Shown in pieces: positions 27,562 to 36,929 of a DNA stretch of 42,647 nucleotides. The position numbers and the translations under genes are program-made. The notes under the pieces were generated by a model. It was not told the DNA's origin. It did not search any database and was given only the letters and a program-made list of their open reading frames with translations. Within the stretch, counting starts at the first letter, position 1, and each line of letters starts with the position of its first letter. Source of the stretch: an uncultured Oscillospiraceae bacterium (lineage in GTDB: Bacteria; Bacillota; Clostridia; Oscillospirales; Oscillospiraceae); the NCBI GenBank assembly GCA_934565415.1, contig CAKTHQ010000018.1, positions 1 through 42,647 on the forward strand, in the 5' to 3' direction.

Positions 27562-27565
27562 TTTT

Positions 27566-27602
27566 GCTGCCATTGCGGCCCAGGCTGCAATGGCAGCTTT
27601 TT
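27566..27602 (+). terminator. Intrinsic terminator after the DivIVA-like gene
   Basis: A perfect 11-bp stem GCTGCCATTGC/GCAATGGCAGC (27566-27576 and 27587-27597) with a ten-base loop, followed by TTTTT. Confidence 0.9.
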
Positions 27603-27619
27603 GTGAAAAGGAGCTTACT

Positions 27620-28582
27620 ATGCTTATCCGCAAACCCAGGTTTTACGATGCTTTCCGTTGCATCGCATCCCAATGCCCGGACAGCTGCTGCCAGAAGTGG
27701 GATGTATCCGTAGACGACGAAAAGGCGGCCTACTACCGCTCGATTCCCGGCCCTCTGGGAGATAAGCTCCGGGAATTTTTGAGGTCGGAGGATGGAGTCA
27801 CCTATCTGTCCCTGGAGGGGACCCGGTGCCCCATGTGGCGGGCGGACGGCCTGTGCCGCATCCAGGCGGAGCTGGGGGAGGAGGCCCTGTGCAAAACCTG
27901 CCGGGAATTCCCCAGGCTGACCCACGAATACGATGGCTTTACGGAGCTGGGCCTGGAACTCAGCTGCCCGGAGGCGGCCAGGCTCATGTTACAGGAACCG
28001 GACTGGCAGTGGCTGGAAGCAGGACAGCCGGAGGAACCGGACCCGGATACCGCCCTCCTTCTGCGCACCCGGGAAAGGGCCATGGAGCTGACGGAGGAGG
28101 AGCAGCCCCTGCAAAAGCTTTTTTTCTACGGCCTGTATGTCCAGGACCTGCTGGACGGGGAAGAGGAGACCTGTTTCTCCACAGAAAAGCTGCCGACTGT
28201 GGAAAACTCTGGAGATATAGAAGCCTTTTTGGATGCATTCCGGGATCTGGAAATTCTGACCCCGGAATGGGCGCAGCGGCTCCAAGTCCCCAGCCCCCGG
28301 CCTCTTGGAAAAGAGGACCGGGCTATGCTGCGGTACCTCATCTCCCGCTACTGGCTCCAGGCGGTTTCGGACCTGGACCTTATGTGCCGGGTCAAGCTGA
28401 TGATTGCGTCTGTGCTGCTGGTGTGCATTCTGGGCGGCGACGCTCTGGGAACGGCTCAGCTGTTCTCCAAGGAAATTGAAAACGACGCGGACAATGTGGA
28501 TGCCCTTCTGGATGGGGCCTACAGCCTCCCGGGGCTGACGGACCGGAATTTATTGGGGCTGATGAAAAATATCCATTCATAA
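27620..28582 (+). CDS. FliB-like (flagellin lysine-N-methylase family) Cys-rich protein
   Basis: A 320-residue protein. The ATG at 27620 follows AAAAGGAG; the frame is open upstream but crosses the preceding terminator. The Cys-rich N-terminal half has 'FRCIASQCPDSCCQKWDVSV' and 'CPMWRADGLCRIQ', then 'GEEALCKTCREFPR', a pattern shared by FliB and the YkgJ-like metal-cluster family. FliB methylates flagellin lysines in Salmonella. Homologues are widespread in clostridia, including species without flagella. No flagellar gene lies in this window, so the substrate here is open. Confidence 0.75.
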   Translation: MLIRKPRFYDAFRCIASQCPDSCCQKWDVSVDDEKAAYYRSIPGPLGDKLREFLRSEDGVTYLSLEGTRCPMWRADGLCRIQAELGEEALCKTCREFPRLTHEYDGFTELGLELSCPEAARLMLQEPDWQWLEAGQPEEPDPDTALLLRTRERAMELTEEEQPLQKLFFYGLYVQDLLDGEEETCFSTEKLPTVENSGDIEAFLDAFRDLEILTPEWAQRLQVPSPRPLGKEDRAMLRYLISRYWLQAVSDLDLMCRVKLMIASVLLVCILGGDALGTAQLFSKEIENDADNVDALLDGAYSLPGLTDRNLLGLMKNIHS

Positions 28583-28611
28583 ATTATTTACGGAAAATGC
28601 AAAATTGCCTC

Positions 28612-28640
28612 TTGCTTTTTTGGGAAGAGTGGTATATGAT
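28612..28640 (+). promoter_or_regulatory. Promoter of groESL
   Basis: TTGCTT (28612-28617), 17-bp spacer, TATGAT (28635-28640). The start site falls inside the CIRCE operator just downstream. Confidence 0.75.
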
Positions 28641-28643
28641 ATG

Positions 28644-28670
28644 TTAGCACTCAGGAAGAACGAGTGCTAA
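28644..28670 (+). promoter_or_regulatory. CIRCE operator (HrcA binding site)
   Basis: TTAGCACTC-nine bases-GAGTGCTAA, a perfect 9-9-9 CIRCE element at the groESL transcription start. HrcA repressor binds it and releases on heat stress, so groESL is expected to be heat-inducible. No hrcA gene lies in the window. Confidence 0.97.
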
Positions 28671-28736
28671 CAATGTAGATAATCGCCGAAGACCTTTCTT
28701 CGACAGTCTAAATACCTACAGTATGGAGGAATCATT

Positions 28737-29012
28737 ATGAAGCTGAAGCCTATGGCAGACAATGTTCTGCTGAAGCAGCACGAAGCACAGGAGACCACCG
28801 TCTCCGGTATTATTCTCGCCACCAGCAGCAAGGAGAAGCCCGCGATTTACGAGGTTGTCTCCGTTGGCCCCGGCACCAAGGATGTGACCATGACCGTCTC
28901 CGCGGGAGACAAGGTAGTGGTTGGCAAGTTCGTTGGTACCGACCTGACCCTGGACAAGGTGGAGTATAAGTTCGTCAAGCAGGATGATATCCTTGCCGTT
29001 GTGACTGACTAA
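28737..29012 (+). CDS. groES: Co-chaperonin GroES
   Basis: A 91-residue co-chaperonin that forms the heptameric lid of GroEL. The start MKLKPMADNVLLKQ matches the family. The mobile loop lies around 'EAQETTVSGIILATSSKEK', and 'GDKVVVGKFVGTDL' is the conserved barrel strand. GGAGGAATC lies before the ATG. It is the first gene of a two-gene operon under CIRCE control. Confidence 0.97.
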   Translation: MKLKPMADNVLLKQHEAQETTVSGIILATSSKEKPAIYEVVSVGPGTKDVTMTVSAGDKVVVGKFVGTDLTLDKVEYKFVKQDDILAVVTD

Positions 29013-29023
29013 GGAGGAAATGA

Positions 29024-30661
<1,638 letters not shown>

Positions 30662-30680
30662 GCTCCCTTAAAAATATACT

Positions 30681-30715
30681 GCCGTCCCCGGAAAAAAGCC
30701 GGGGGCGGCTTTTTT
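30681..30715 (+). terminator. Intrinsic terminator of groESL
   Basis: The stem GCCGTCCCCGG (30681-30691) pairs with CCGGGGGCGGC (30699-30709) and is followed by TTTTTT. Confidence 0.92.
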
Positions 30716-30728
30716 GACGCCCAGGCCC

Positions 30729-30757
30729 TTGCGGGATACCGGGTTTGCTGGTATAAT
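30729..30757 (+). promoter_or_regulatory. Promoter of the fucosyltransferase gene
   Basis: TTGCGG (30729-30734), 17-bp spacer ending TGG (extended -10), TATAAT (30752-30757). It lies 45 bases upstream of the start codon. Confidence 0.7.
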
Positions 30758-30802
30758 CATCGGGAGATAAGCGGAAAGTGTATCGCGGAAAGGGAAAAAA
30801 CA

Positions 30803-31684
30803 ATGGTTATTAAGATCAAATACGGCCTGGGCAACCAGATGTTCCAGTACGCCTTTGCCAAGGCGCTGCAAAAAAACGGGGACTTGCCAAAATTACCTTG
30901 GATATCCGGGATTATAGGAGAGACGGCGGGCACAATGGGTTTGAGCTGCAGCGGGTTTTTGGAATCACAGACAGGTGTGTAGACCGGCCGAATCTGCGGA
31001 GAATTCTGTGCAGACAGATTTGGGAGCGGCTGCCCCATGCCCGGGAGAAGGAGCTGCTTCGCGCTCCTGGATGCGTGGTGGAGCGTCGGCCGGCCTTTTT
31101 CCCGGAGTATGCGGACGGAAGCGTAGGCGGCAGGCTGTACGATGGCTTCTGGCAGAGCGAAGAATACTTTAAGGAGGAAGCCGAATATGTCCGCAGCCTC
31201 TTTACCTTCCCGGCCCTGACGGAGCCGGAAAACCTGGCGCTGCTTCCCCAAATCGAGCAGTCCCAGAGCGTGGGGGTCCATGTTCGGAGAGGGGACTATT
31301 TGACGGTCACCAGATTTCTCAACCTGGGAGAAACGGATTACTATGCCCAGGCAATCCAAAGGATGCAGGCCATGGTGGCGGAGCCCCGATTTTTTGTATT
31401 CTCGGATGATCCCCAGTGGTGCAGGGAGCACCTGCCGCTGCCGGAGAATACCGTATTTGTAAACTGGAACCATGGGGAAAACAGCTACCGGGATATGCAG
31501 CTTATGAGCCTGTGCAGGCACAACATCATCGCAAACAGCAGCTTCAGCTGGTGGGGGGGCCTGGCTGAATGCCCACGAAGACAAGATTGTCATTGCGCCG
31601 GAGCACGTATATACCCGGGAGTCCGGCTTCCGGGATGATCATTTTATTCCCCAAGCATGGCTTAAGCTTCCGGTAGAGAAATAG
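30803..31684 (+). pseudogene. Alpha-1,2-fucosyltransferase (GT11) split by two compensating frameshifts
   Basis: Three pieces make one GT11 enzyme of about 293 residues. Piece 1 (from ATG 30803) gives 'VIKIKYGLGNQMFQYAFAKA', the N-terminal family signature. At seven A bases (30870-30876) the frame must move by -1; then 'AKITLDIRDY' continues to 'VGVHVRRGDYL' (GDP-fucose motif) and 'NSSFSWWGG'. At seven G bases (31553-31559) it must move +1 to give 'WLNAHEDKIVIAPEHVYTRE' and end at TAG 31684. With eight A and six G the whole protein reads cleanly. The first site is a perfect in-frame A AAA AAC slippery heptamer. It could be a phase-variable or frameshift-expressed gene, a recent pseudogene, or two sequencing errors. 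The product would fucosylate a surface glycan. Confidence 0.82.
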
Positions 31685-31809
31685 TATGATGGCGGCGCTT
31701 TCGGCTGTTTCCATTTCCAGAAAAAGTCTTGAATCGCTTTAGGCCCTTCGGTGAAAACTAGCCGTAGCCCGAAAAAACGGAAATATTTCTTAATTTGACA
31801 GATTTCTCT

Positions 31810-31837
31810 TTGCAAAACTGTGGGAATATGCTATAAT
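31810..31837 (+). promoter_or_regulatory. Promoter of the GT2-GtrA envelope operon
   Basis: TTGCAA (31810-31815), 16-bp spacer ending TGC (extended -10), TATAAT (31832-31837). The 205-base gap after the fucosyltransferase otherwise shows no gene or clear terminator. Confidence 0.7.
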
Positions 31838-31889
31838 ACCGTGAGATAACCATGTATTTATCATTTCAAGGTAATAAAGAGGCGTTTGT

Positions 31890-32990
31890 ATGACAGATCT
31901 TTCTCATATTTCTGTAGTTCTGCCCTCCTTAGACCCGGACGAGAAGCTGGACGCGGTGATCGACGGGCTTTTGGAATATGGCTTTCAGGACATTATTTTG
32001 GTGAACGACGGCTCCAAGCCGGAAAATCTTCCCCGGTTCCAGCGGGCGGCGGACAATCATAAGGAAGTCCACCTGCTGCATCACGAGGTCAACCGGGGCA
32101 AGGGTGCGGCGCTCAAAACCGCATTTGCCTGGTTCCTGGAAAATCGGCCTGATGGCCTGGGCGTTGTCACCGTGGACGGCGACAACCAGCACCACCCGGA
32201 GGATACCCGTGCCTGCTGCCAGCGGATGCTGGAAACCGGAAAAGTGATCCTGGGCTGCCGGAACTTTAACCTGCCCCATGTGCCCCCCCGGAGCCGGTTC
32301 GGCAACCACACCACCAGCTTTGTATTTAAGGTTTTCGTGGGAATGAAGGTATCCGATACCCAAACCGGCCTGCGGGCCATCCCCAGAAGCGCCGTGGAGA
32401 AATTCATGGAGGTTTCCGGCGAGCGGTTCGAGTACGAGACCAATATGCTTTTGGCTATGAAGACCATGGGCATCCCCTACGAGGAAGTGGAAATCCGCAC
32501 GGTGTATATCGAGGAGAACAAAAGCTCCCATTTCCACGCCATTAAGGATTCCTGGCGGATTTACAAGCTGATTTTAAAGCACTTCTTCCGGTATACCCTT
32601 TCCTCCCTGGTGTGCGCCGGGGTGGACACCGGGATGTTTGCGCTTCTCGACCACCTGCTGATTGGGGCCTCTGCTGCGGTGCAGAGCACGGTGCCCTACG
32701 CCGGGGCCAGAATCGTTTCCTCCCTTCTGAATTTCTTCTTGAACCAGAAGCTGGTATTTGAGTCCCAGGTAAAAACCGGCAAGGCCATGCTCCGGTACTA
32801 TGCGCTGGCCATTCCTCAGCTTCTTCTTCAGATGCTTCTGACCAACGGGGTGTATTCCATGTTCCATGTGGAGAACACCGCGGGAGGCTTGCGGACACTG
32901 TGGTATGTCATCGTGATGGTCTGCCTGTACATCATCAGCTATACGATCCAGCAGCGCTGGGTCTTCGCAAAATCCAAAAACGACCAGTGA
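31890..32990 (+). CDS. Glycosyltransferase family 2 fused to a GtrA-like membrane domain
   Basis: A 366-residue two-domain protein. Residues 1-225 form a GT2 domain related to dolichol-phosphate mannose synthase: 'ISVVLPSLDPDEKL', 'IILVNDGSK', the DxD-like 'TVDGDNQHHPED' and 'DTQTGLRAIPRS'. Residues about 230-360 hold four hydrophobic segments of the GtrA type ('YTLSSLVCAGVDTGMFALLD' onward, ending 'YTIQQRWVFAK'). Such fusions make polyprenyl-phosphate sugars and help move them across the membrane for glycan decoration. It heads a run of four envelope genes with gaps of 9-47 bases. Confidence 0.9.
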   Translation: MTDLSHISVVLPSLDPDEKLDAVIDGLLEYGFQDIILVNDGSKPENLPRFQRAADNHKEVHLLHHEVNRGKGAALKTAFAWFLENRPDGLGVVTVDGDNQHHPEDTRACCQRMLETGKVILGCRNFNLPHVPPRSRFGNHTTSFVFKVFVGMKVSDTQTGLRAIPRSAVEKFMEVSGERFEYETNMLLAMKTMGIPYEEVEIRTVYIEENKSSHFHAIKDSWRIYKLILKHFFRYTLSSLVCAGVDTGMFALLDHLLIGASAAVQSTVPYAGARIVSSLLNFFLNQKLVFESQVKTGKAMLRYYALAIPQLLLQMLLTNGVYSMFHVENTAGGLRTLWYVIVMVCLYIISYTIQQRWVFAKSKNDQ

Positions 32991-32999
32991 GGTATTGTC

Positions 33000-34166
33000 A
33001 TGCAGAATAAAGATCCCCGACAGTATGCCGGGCAGCGGCCCGGATATCCCAGCGGCACCAACGTGTCCGTGAAGCCGCCGAAAAAGAAAAGCGGCCTCCT
33101 GGGCCGCATCATCCGCCGGTTTTTCCTGCTGCTGTTTACCATCATCTTCCTGGTGGTTGGTGCTCTGACCCTGGTGATGCAGCATATTTTCAACGGCCCT
33201 TCCGAGGCGGCCAAGAGCGCATTGACCATGTCCCTCTTAGAGCCCAGCGCCACCAAGTGGATCCCGGCTCTGTTCATCGGCGAAGAGGCGGTGGACGAAA
33301 TTCGGAACGCCGGTAAGGGCGAAATGACGGAAACCGAAACCGATACCAGCCAGGTGGTCATCAACCGTGGCGGCGCCGTGGCCGGTTCCGACAGCCACGA
33401 ATGGGACAACTACCCCGACGGCATCCGCATCGAGGAGTACAAGGGCAAGACCTTCAATGCTCATATCATGATCGTCAAGGACCCTTCCCGGGTGAGCCTG
33501 GGCCTGTCTTTCAACTACAACAGCTCAAATGCAACCTCTTTCTCCACCAGCAACCCCGGTATCCGGCTGAACCAGGTCATGGACAAGTACACGGAGATCA
33601 AGGCCGTGGTCAACGCCGGCGCCTTTAACGACGACGGCACCGCCAACTCTACCGTTGGCTCCGTTCCTGCGGGCCTGGTGGTCTCCGGCGGCGCGGTGGT
33701 ATCTGACCTTTACGAGGATTTGGTACCGGAAAAGGGCTTCTGCGGCTTCAACAAGGACGATATTATGGTGGTGGCCAAGTCCATGACCGCTTCCCAGGCC
33801 ATGGAGCAGAACATCCGGGACGGCTGCGAGTTCGGCCCTGTGCTGATCATCAACGGCGAAGTGAACCAGGAGGTCTACTCTGGCAACTCCGGCTACAATC
33901 CCCGTACTGCCATGGGCCAGCGGACCGACGGCGCGGTGATCTTCGTTTGTGCCGACGGCCGTCAGGCCGGTTCCATCGGCGCCACCTATAAGGACATCAT
34001 CGATATTTTGCAGGAGTACGGTGCCGTCAATGCCTGCAACATGGACGGCGGCTCCTCTTCCATCATGTATTACCGCAACACGGCAGGGGAGGTCAATATG
34101 ATCAACTCCTACTCCGTATTGCAGTCCGAGCCCAGAAGAATGCCTGACTTCTGGATGGTTCAGTAA
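33000..34166 (+). CDS. Membrane-anchored phosphodiester glycosidase domain protein (NAGPA-like)
   Basis: A 388-residue protein. The cytoplasmic N-terminus is short and basic, one membrane helix lies near residues 40-63, and the rest is extracytoplasmic. The C-terminal 240 residues match the phosphodiester glycosidase family (PF09992, named after human NAGPA): 'VVNAGAFNDDGTANSTVG', 'FGPVLIINGEV', 'NPRTAMGQRTDGAVIFVCAD' and 'NACNMDGGSSSIMYY'. In bacteria these enzymes are linked to exopolysaccharide and wall glycan metabolism. It lies nine bases after the GT2-GtrA gene. Its substrate may be the glycan made by that operon. Confidence 0.85.
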   Translation: MQNKDPRQYAGQRPGYPSGTNVSVKPPKKKSGLLGRIIRRFFLLLFTIIFLVVGALTLVMQHIFNGPSEAAKSALTMSLLEPSATKWIPALFIGEEAVDEIRNAGKGEMTETETDTSQVVINRGGAVAGSDSHEWDNYPDGIRIEEYKGKTFNAHIMIVKDPSRVSLGLSFNYNSSNATSFSTSNPGIRLNQVMDKYTEIKAVVNAGAFNDDGTANSTVGSVPAGLVVSGGAVVSDLYEDLVPEKGFCGFNKDDIMVVAKSMTASQAMEQNIRDGCEFGPVLIINGEVNQEVYSGNSGYNPRTAMGQRTDGAVIFVCADGRQAGSIGATYKDIIDILQEYGAVNACNMDGGSSSIMYYRNTAGEVNMINSYSVLQSEPRRMPDFWMVQ

Positions 34167-34180
34167 GGGGGGATGTAGGA

Positions 34181-35932
34181 ATGTATCAAGGAAAGTTCGA
34201 ATCTAAGAACCGGGCAAATAAGGTGCCTTCCACGCCTGAGGAGCAGACCGAGCAGCCCCGCCAGGTATATAAGCCCCACGAGAGCGCATCCCAGGCGGCC
34301 CGGCAGCAGATCCCCCAGGCCCGGCCCCAGCAGCCCCGGCAGAATCCTTACGGGCAGCAGAACCCCTACGGACAGCGGCAGAATCCCTACGGCCAGAACC
34401 CTAACGGTCTGCGTCAGAATCCCCAGGGCCGCCCCCAGCAGCCCTATGGGCAGCAGTCCCGGCCCTATCCTCAGGGTACCCGGCCTCAGCAGGCCCCGTA
34501 CCCCAATATGCAGCGGCCGACCGCCCCTGCCAAGCCCCAGAAGCGGGGGCCTCGTTTGGGCGGAGTCATCTTCTACACTTTGTACTTTATGTTCGTAGCC
34601 ATCTTCGCGGTGGGTACCCTTTTCGGGCTGAACTACCTGGATAATTGGCTGGTAGACTACGAAGCGGCCCAGCCTACCGTCAAGTGCCAGGAGGTTTTTG
34701 ACCAACTCTTCAGCAATCCCGATTGGGGAAACCTCTATGACCTGGCCGGTATCCAGGACACGGCTTACGAGGGCAAGGACGCCTTCGTTTCCTACATGAC
34801 CGAAAAGGTGGGCTCTACGCCCCTTACCTATGTGGAGACCTCCGCAGGCCTTTCCGGCGACAAGAAGTACTATGTTAAGCTGGGGGATGAGCGCATCGCC
34901 TCCTTTACTCTGGAAGGCCAGCAGGAGAAGGTCACCGACATTCCCGACTGGCAGCTGGGCAAGATAGAGCTGTTCTTCGACCGGGCTGACGGGTACCTCA
35001 TCCAGATCGTGGACGGCCATACCGCCTATGTGAACGGCGTTGCTCTGGACGCCAGCTTTACCATCCAGATGACCTCTACCTCTGCGGCAGAATTCCTGCC
35101 TGTGGGCACCACCGGCGCAAAGACCGACATCCAGCGGATCGATGGGCTCATGATGCGGCCTACCGTCACGGTAAAGGACCAGTCCGGCGCGGAAATGCCC
35201 GTATCCTATGATGAGTCCACCGGTATGTTCGTAGAGCAGACCGAGTCCAATACCATTACGGAGGACGAGCAGGCCGTGGTTACCGGCGCCTTGAAGGCCT
35301 ACGGCGAATTCATGATCAACGCCTCCGGAGCCAGAACGTCTCTGGCCAAGTACTACGATACCTCCTCCGATGCCTATAAGGATATCCTGGCCATCGGCAG
35401 CGAGCTGTGGATGAATAAGGACAACGGCCACCGCTTTATGTCCGAGTCCGTGACCGATTACTGCAAGTACTCCGATGACCTGTTCTCCGCCCGGGGCCAC
35501 GTGACCATGAATGTGACCCTGAAGGACGGCAACACCAGAGACTACGAGCTGGACCAGGCCCTGTTCTTCCGGAAGAGCAACGGCTCCTGGAAGTGCTACG
35601 GCATGACCAACGAGGATGTGACCAAGCCCGTGGGCAAGGTGCGGCTGACCTTCATCGACAACAACGGCACCACCCTGGCAGACGACTTCTTCGACACCAA
35701 CCCCACCACCCTCACTACCCCCGTCCTTTCCGCCCCGGAGGGCAAGGTCTTCTCCGGCTGGTATAAGGAGAGCACCGTGGACGGCCACAAGGAGCTGACC
35801 ATTGTGTTCGAGCCCGACGAAAACGGCAAGGTGACCATCCCCAGCGGCACTACCCTGGAGCCCATGACCCTGTACCCGCTGTTTGAGGATGCGTCTGCCG
35901 CTGCCGCAGAGACGACCGAAGCTGCAAACTGA
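34181..35932 (+). CDS. Pro/Gln-rich membrane-anchored surface protein
   Basis: A 583-residue protein of unknown function. Residues 1-125 are low complexity, with repeats of the form QNPYGQ(Q/R) and many Pro, Gln and Arg. One membrane helix follows at about 127-150, so the repeat region is cytoplasmic and the remaining 430 residues face outside. The outer part contains unrecognised globular segments. It ends in a beta-grasp-like repeat resembling the Listeria-Bacteroides (Flg_new) domain: 'KVRLTFIDNNGTTLADDFFD' to 'FSGWYKES' and 'TLYPLFE'. It is embedded between NAGPA-domain and PAP2 genes. A scaffold role for wall glycan enzymes is a guess. Confidence 0.7.
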   Translation: MYQGKFESKNRANKVPSTPEEQTEQPRQVYKPHESASQAARQQIPQARPQQPRQNPYGQQNPYGQRQNPYGQNPNGLRQNPQGRPQQPYGQQSRPYPQGTRPQQAPYPNMQRPTAPAKPQKRGPRLGGVIFYTLYFMFVAIFAVGTLFGLNYLDNWLVDYEAAQPTVKCQEVFDQLFSNPDWGNLYDLAGIQDTAYEGKDAFVSYMTEKVGSTPLTYVETSAGLSGDKKYYVKLGDERIASFTLEGQQEKVTDIPDWQLGKIELFFDRADGYLIQIVDGHTAYVNGVALDASFTIQMTSTSAAEFLPVGTTGAKTDIQRIDGLMMRPTVTVKDQSGAEMPVSYDESTGMFVEQTESNTITEDEQAVVTGALKAYGEFMINASGARTSLAKYYDTSSDAYKDILAIGSELWMNKDNGHRFMSESVTDYCKYSDDLFSARGHVTMNVTLKDGNTRDYELDQALFFRKSNGSWKCYGMTNEDVTKPVGKVRLTFIDNNGTTLADDFFDTNPTTLTTPVLSAPEGKVFSGWYKESTVDGHKELTIVFEPDENGKVTIPSGTTLEPMTLYPLFEDASAAAAETTEAAN

Positions 35933-35979
35933 TTATGAATCCCCCGGGCTCCCCGGGGGAACGGAAAAGAGGAGATACT

Positions 35980-36585
35980 ATGTTCACGGCCCTGCAAGCG
36001 CTGCTCAATACCTGGGCAGTGTCCTTCGACCTTCCCATCCTGGAATGGATCCAGGCCCATCTGCAAAATGGCTTCCTCGATACCATCATGCCCATCATCA
36101 CTCTCTTTGGCGACGGCGGTGTATTCTGGATCGCCGTGGCGGTGCTGCTATTGTGCTTTGCCAAGTACCGGAAAACCGGCTTTTCCATGGGTATGGCCTT
36201 GATTTTAGGCCTTTTGGTGTGCAACATCATTCTCAAGCCCCAGGTGGCGCGAATTCGTCCATACGATTTCCAGCTCCAGGAATACGGTAAAGAAATCGCG
36301 CTTTTAATCAAAGCCCAGCACGACTTTTCCTTCCCCTCGGGCCACACCATCGCCTCCTTTGAGGCCTGCACGGTGCTGATGCTCCACGACAAGCGTATGG
36401 GCATCCCGGCTACCATCCTGGCCATCCTGATTGCCTTCTCCCGGCTGTACCTGTATGTCCATTATCCCACCGATGTATTGGTCAGCCTGGTTCTCGGCAT
36501 CCTCTTCGGCATCCTGGGCAACTTCCTGGTGGACCTCATCTATAAAAAGTGGGTCTATAAGGGCAAGTACGCGGATCAGGAATAA
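35980..36585 (+). CDS. PAP2 family phosphatase
   Basis: A 201-residue integral membrane phosphatase. The ATG at 35980 follows AGAGGAG. The three PAP2 motifs are present: 'KPQVARIRPY', 'FPSGHT' and 'SRLYLYVHYPTDV', supplying the catalytic His and Arg residues. About five or six membrane helices are visible. The likely job is dephosphorylation of undecaprenyl pyrophosphate or another lipid phosphate, which recycles the carrier used by the upstream GT2-GtrA protein. A GC hairpin (CCCCGGGCTCCCCGGGG, near 35942) lies just before its ribosome binding site. Confidence 0.9.
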   Translation: MFTALQALLNTWAVSFDLPILEWIQAHLQNGFLDTIMPIITLFGDGGVFWIAVAVLLLCFAKYRKTGFSMGMALILGLLVCNIILKPQVARIRPYDFQLQEYGKEIALLIKAQHDFSFPSGHTIASFEACTVLMLHDKRMGIPATILAILIAFSRLYLYVHYPTDVLVSLVLGILFGILGNFLVDLIYKKWVYKGKYADQE

Positions 36586-36592
36586 GTTTTCT

Positions 36593-36627
36593 TCCCCCGA
36601 CTGAATTTCCGGTCGGGGGATTTGTGT
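36593..36627 (+). terminator. Intrinsic terminator after the PAP2 gene
   Basis: The stem TCCCCCGAC pairs with GTCGGGGGA around an eleven-base loop and is followed by a T-rich TTTGTGTTT. Confidence 0.8.
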
Positions 36628-36683
36628 TTGCGAGGCAGCCTCCGCGTGTGAAGGTGAAAGCCCACCGCCTTAGAGTATCTTTT

Positions 36684-36704
36684 CCCCCTCCACGCAGGAG
36701 GGGG
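36684..36704. repeat. REP-like palindromic repeat, copy C
   Basis: CCCCCTCC-ACGCA-GGAGGGGG, a perfect 8-bp stem with a five-base loop. The arms are identical to those of the copy at 42595-42615. It lies in the 344-base intergenic region between the PAP2 gene and fhs, with no coding sequence around it. Confidence 0.6.
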
Positions 36705-36766
36705 CAGGGGATTTACCCCTCACGAAAATTCCTTCGGTCAAATACATGAAAAATTTGCGAATTCTA

Positions 36767-36795
36767 TTGACAATCGCCGTCAAAAATGCTATGAT
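36767..36795 (+). promoter_or_regulatory. Promoter of fhs
   Basis: TTGACA (36767-36772), 17-bp spacer ending TGC (extended -10), TATGAT (36790-36795). Transcription should start near 36802, giving a leader of about 130 nt. Confidence 0.85.
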
Positions 36796-36801
36796 TCTAA
36801 T

Positions 36802-36898
36802 CGGTACGAGAGTACCGAATGCAAGCGTGCGGATAGCCATTCCAACGGCGACCCGCATAAGTCCTGTATGCACCTGGGCCATTTCAACGGCAGGGTGC
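36802..36898 (+). promoter_or_regulatory. Structured fhs leader with tandem related hairpins (candidate riboswitch)
   Basis: Three hairpins fill the leader. H0 is CGGTAC-GAGA-GTACCG (36802-36817). H1 (36828-36857) has a TGCGG/CCGCA outer stem, internal loop ATA/GAC, inner stem GCC/GGC and loop ATTCCAAC. H2 (36870-36898) has a GCACC/GGTGC outer stem, internal loop TGG/AG, inner stem GCC/GGC and loop ATTTCAAC. The H1 and H2 tips are thus GCC-ATTYCAAC-GGC twice, while their outer stems differ, which suggests selection on structure. AATCGG (36798-36803) could also pair with CCGATT (36898-36903). AAGGAG of fhs follows at 36913. It does not fit the ZTP, THF or T-box consensus as I know them. Confidence 0.55.
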
Positions 36899-36929
36899 CG
36901 ATTACACAATACAAGGAGTATGATACATT

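Noticed and set aside
31795..31800. Consensus TTGACA as the -35 box of the GT2-GtrA promoter
   Set aside because: It is 31 bases from the TATAAT; the TTGCAA at 31810 has proper 16-bp spacing.
34310..34500. Tandem repeat array or CRISPR in the CAG/CCC-rich region
   Set aside because: The repeats are degenerate, in frame and code for QNPYGQ units of a protein; no spacer pattern exists.
36802..36903. Known riboswitch (ZTP, THF) or T-box upstream of fhs
   Set aside because: ZTP was expected for fhs and a CCTGGGC string is present, but it lies inside hairpin 2 and the other conserved ZTP segments are missing. No T-box sequence or terminator/antiterminator pair is seen.
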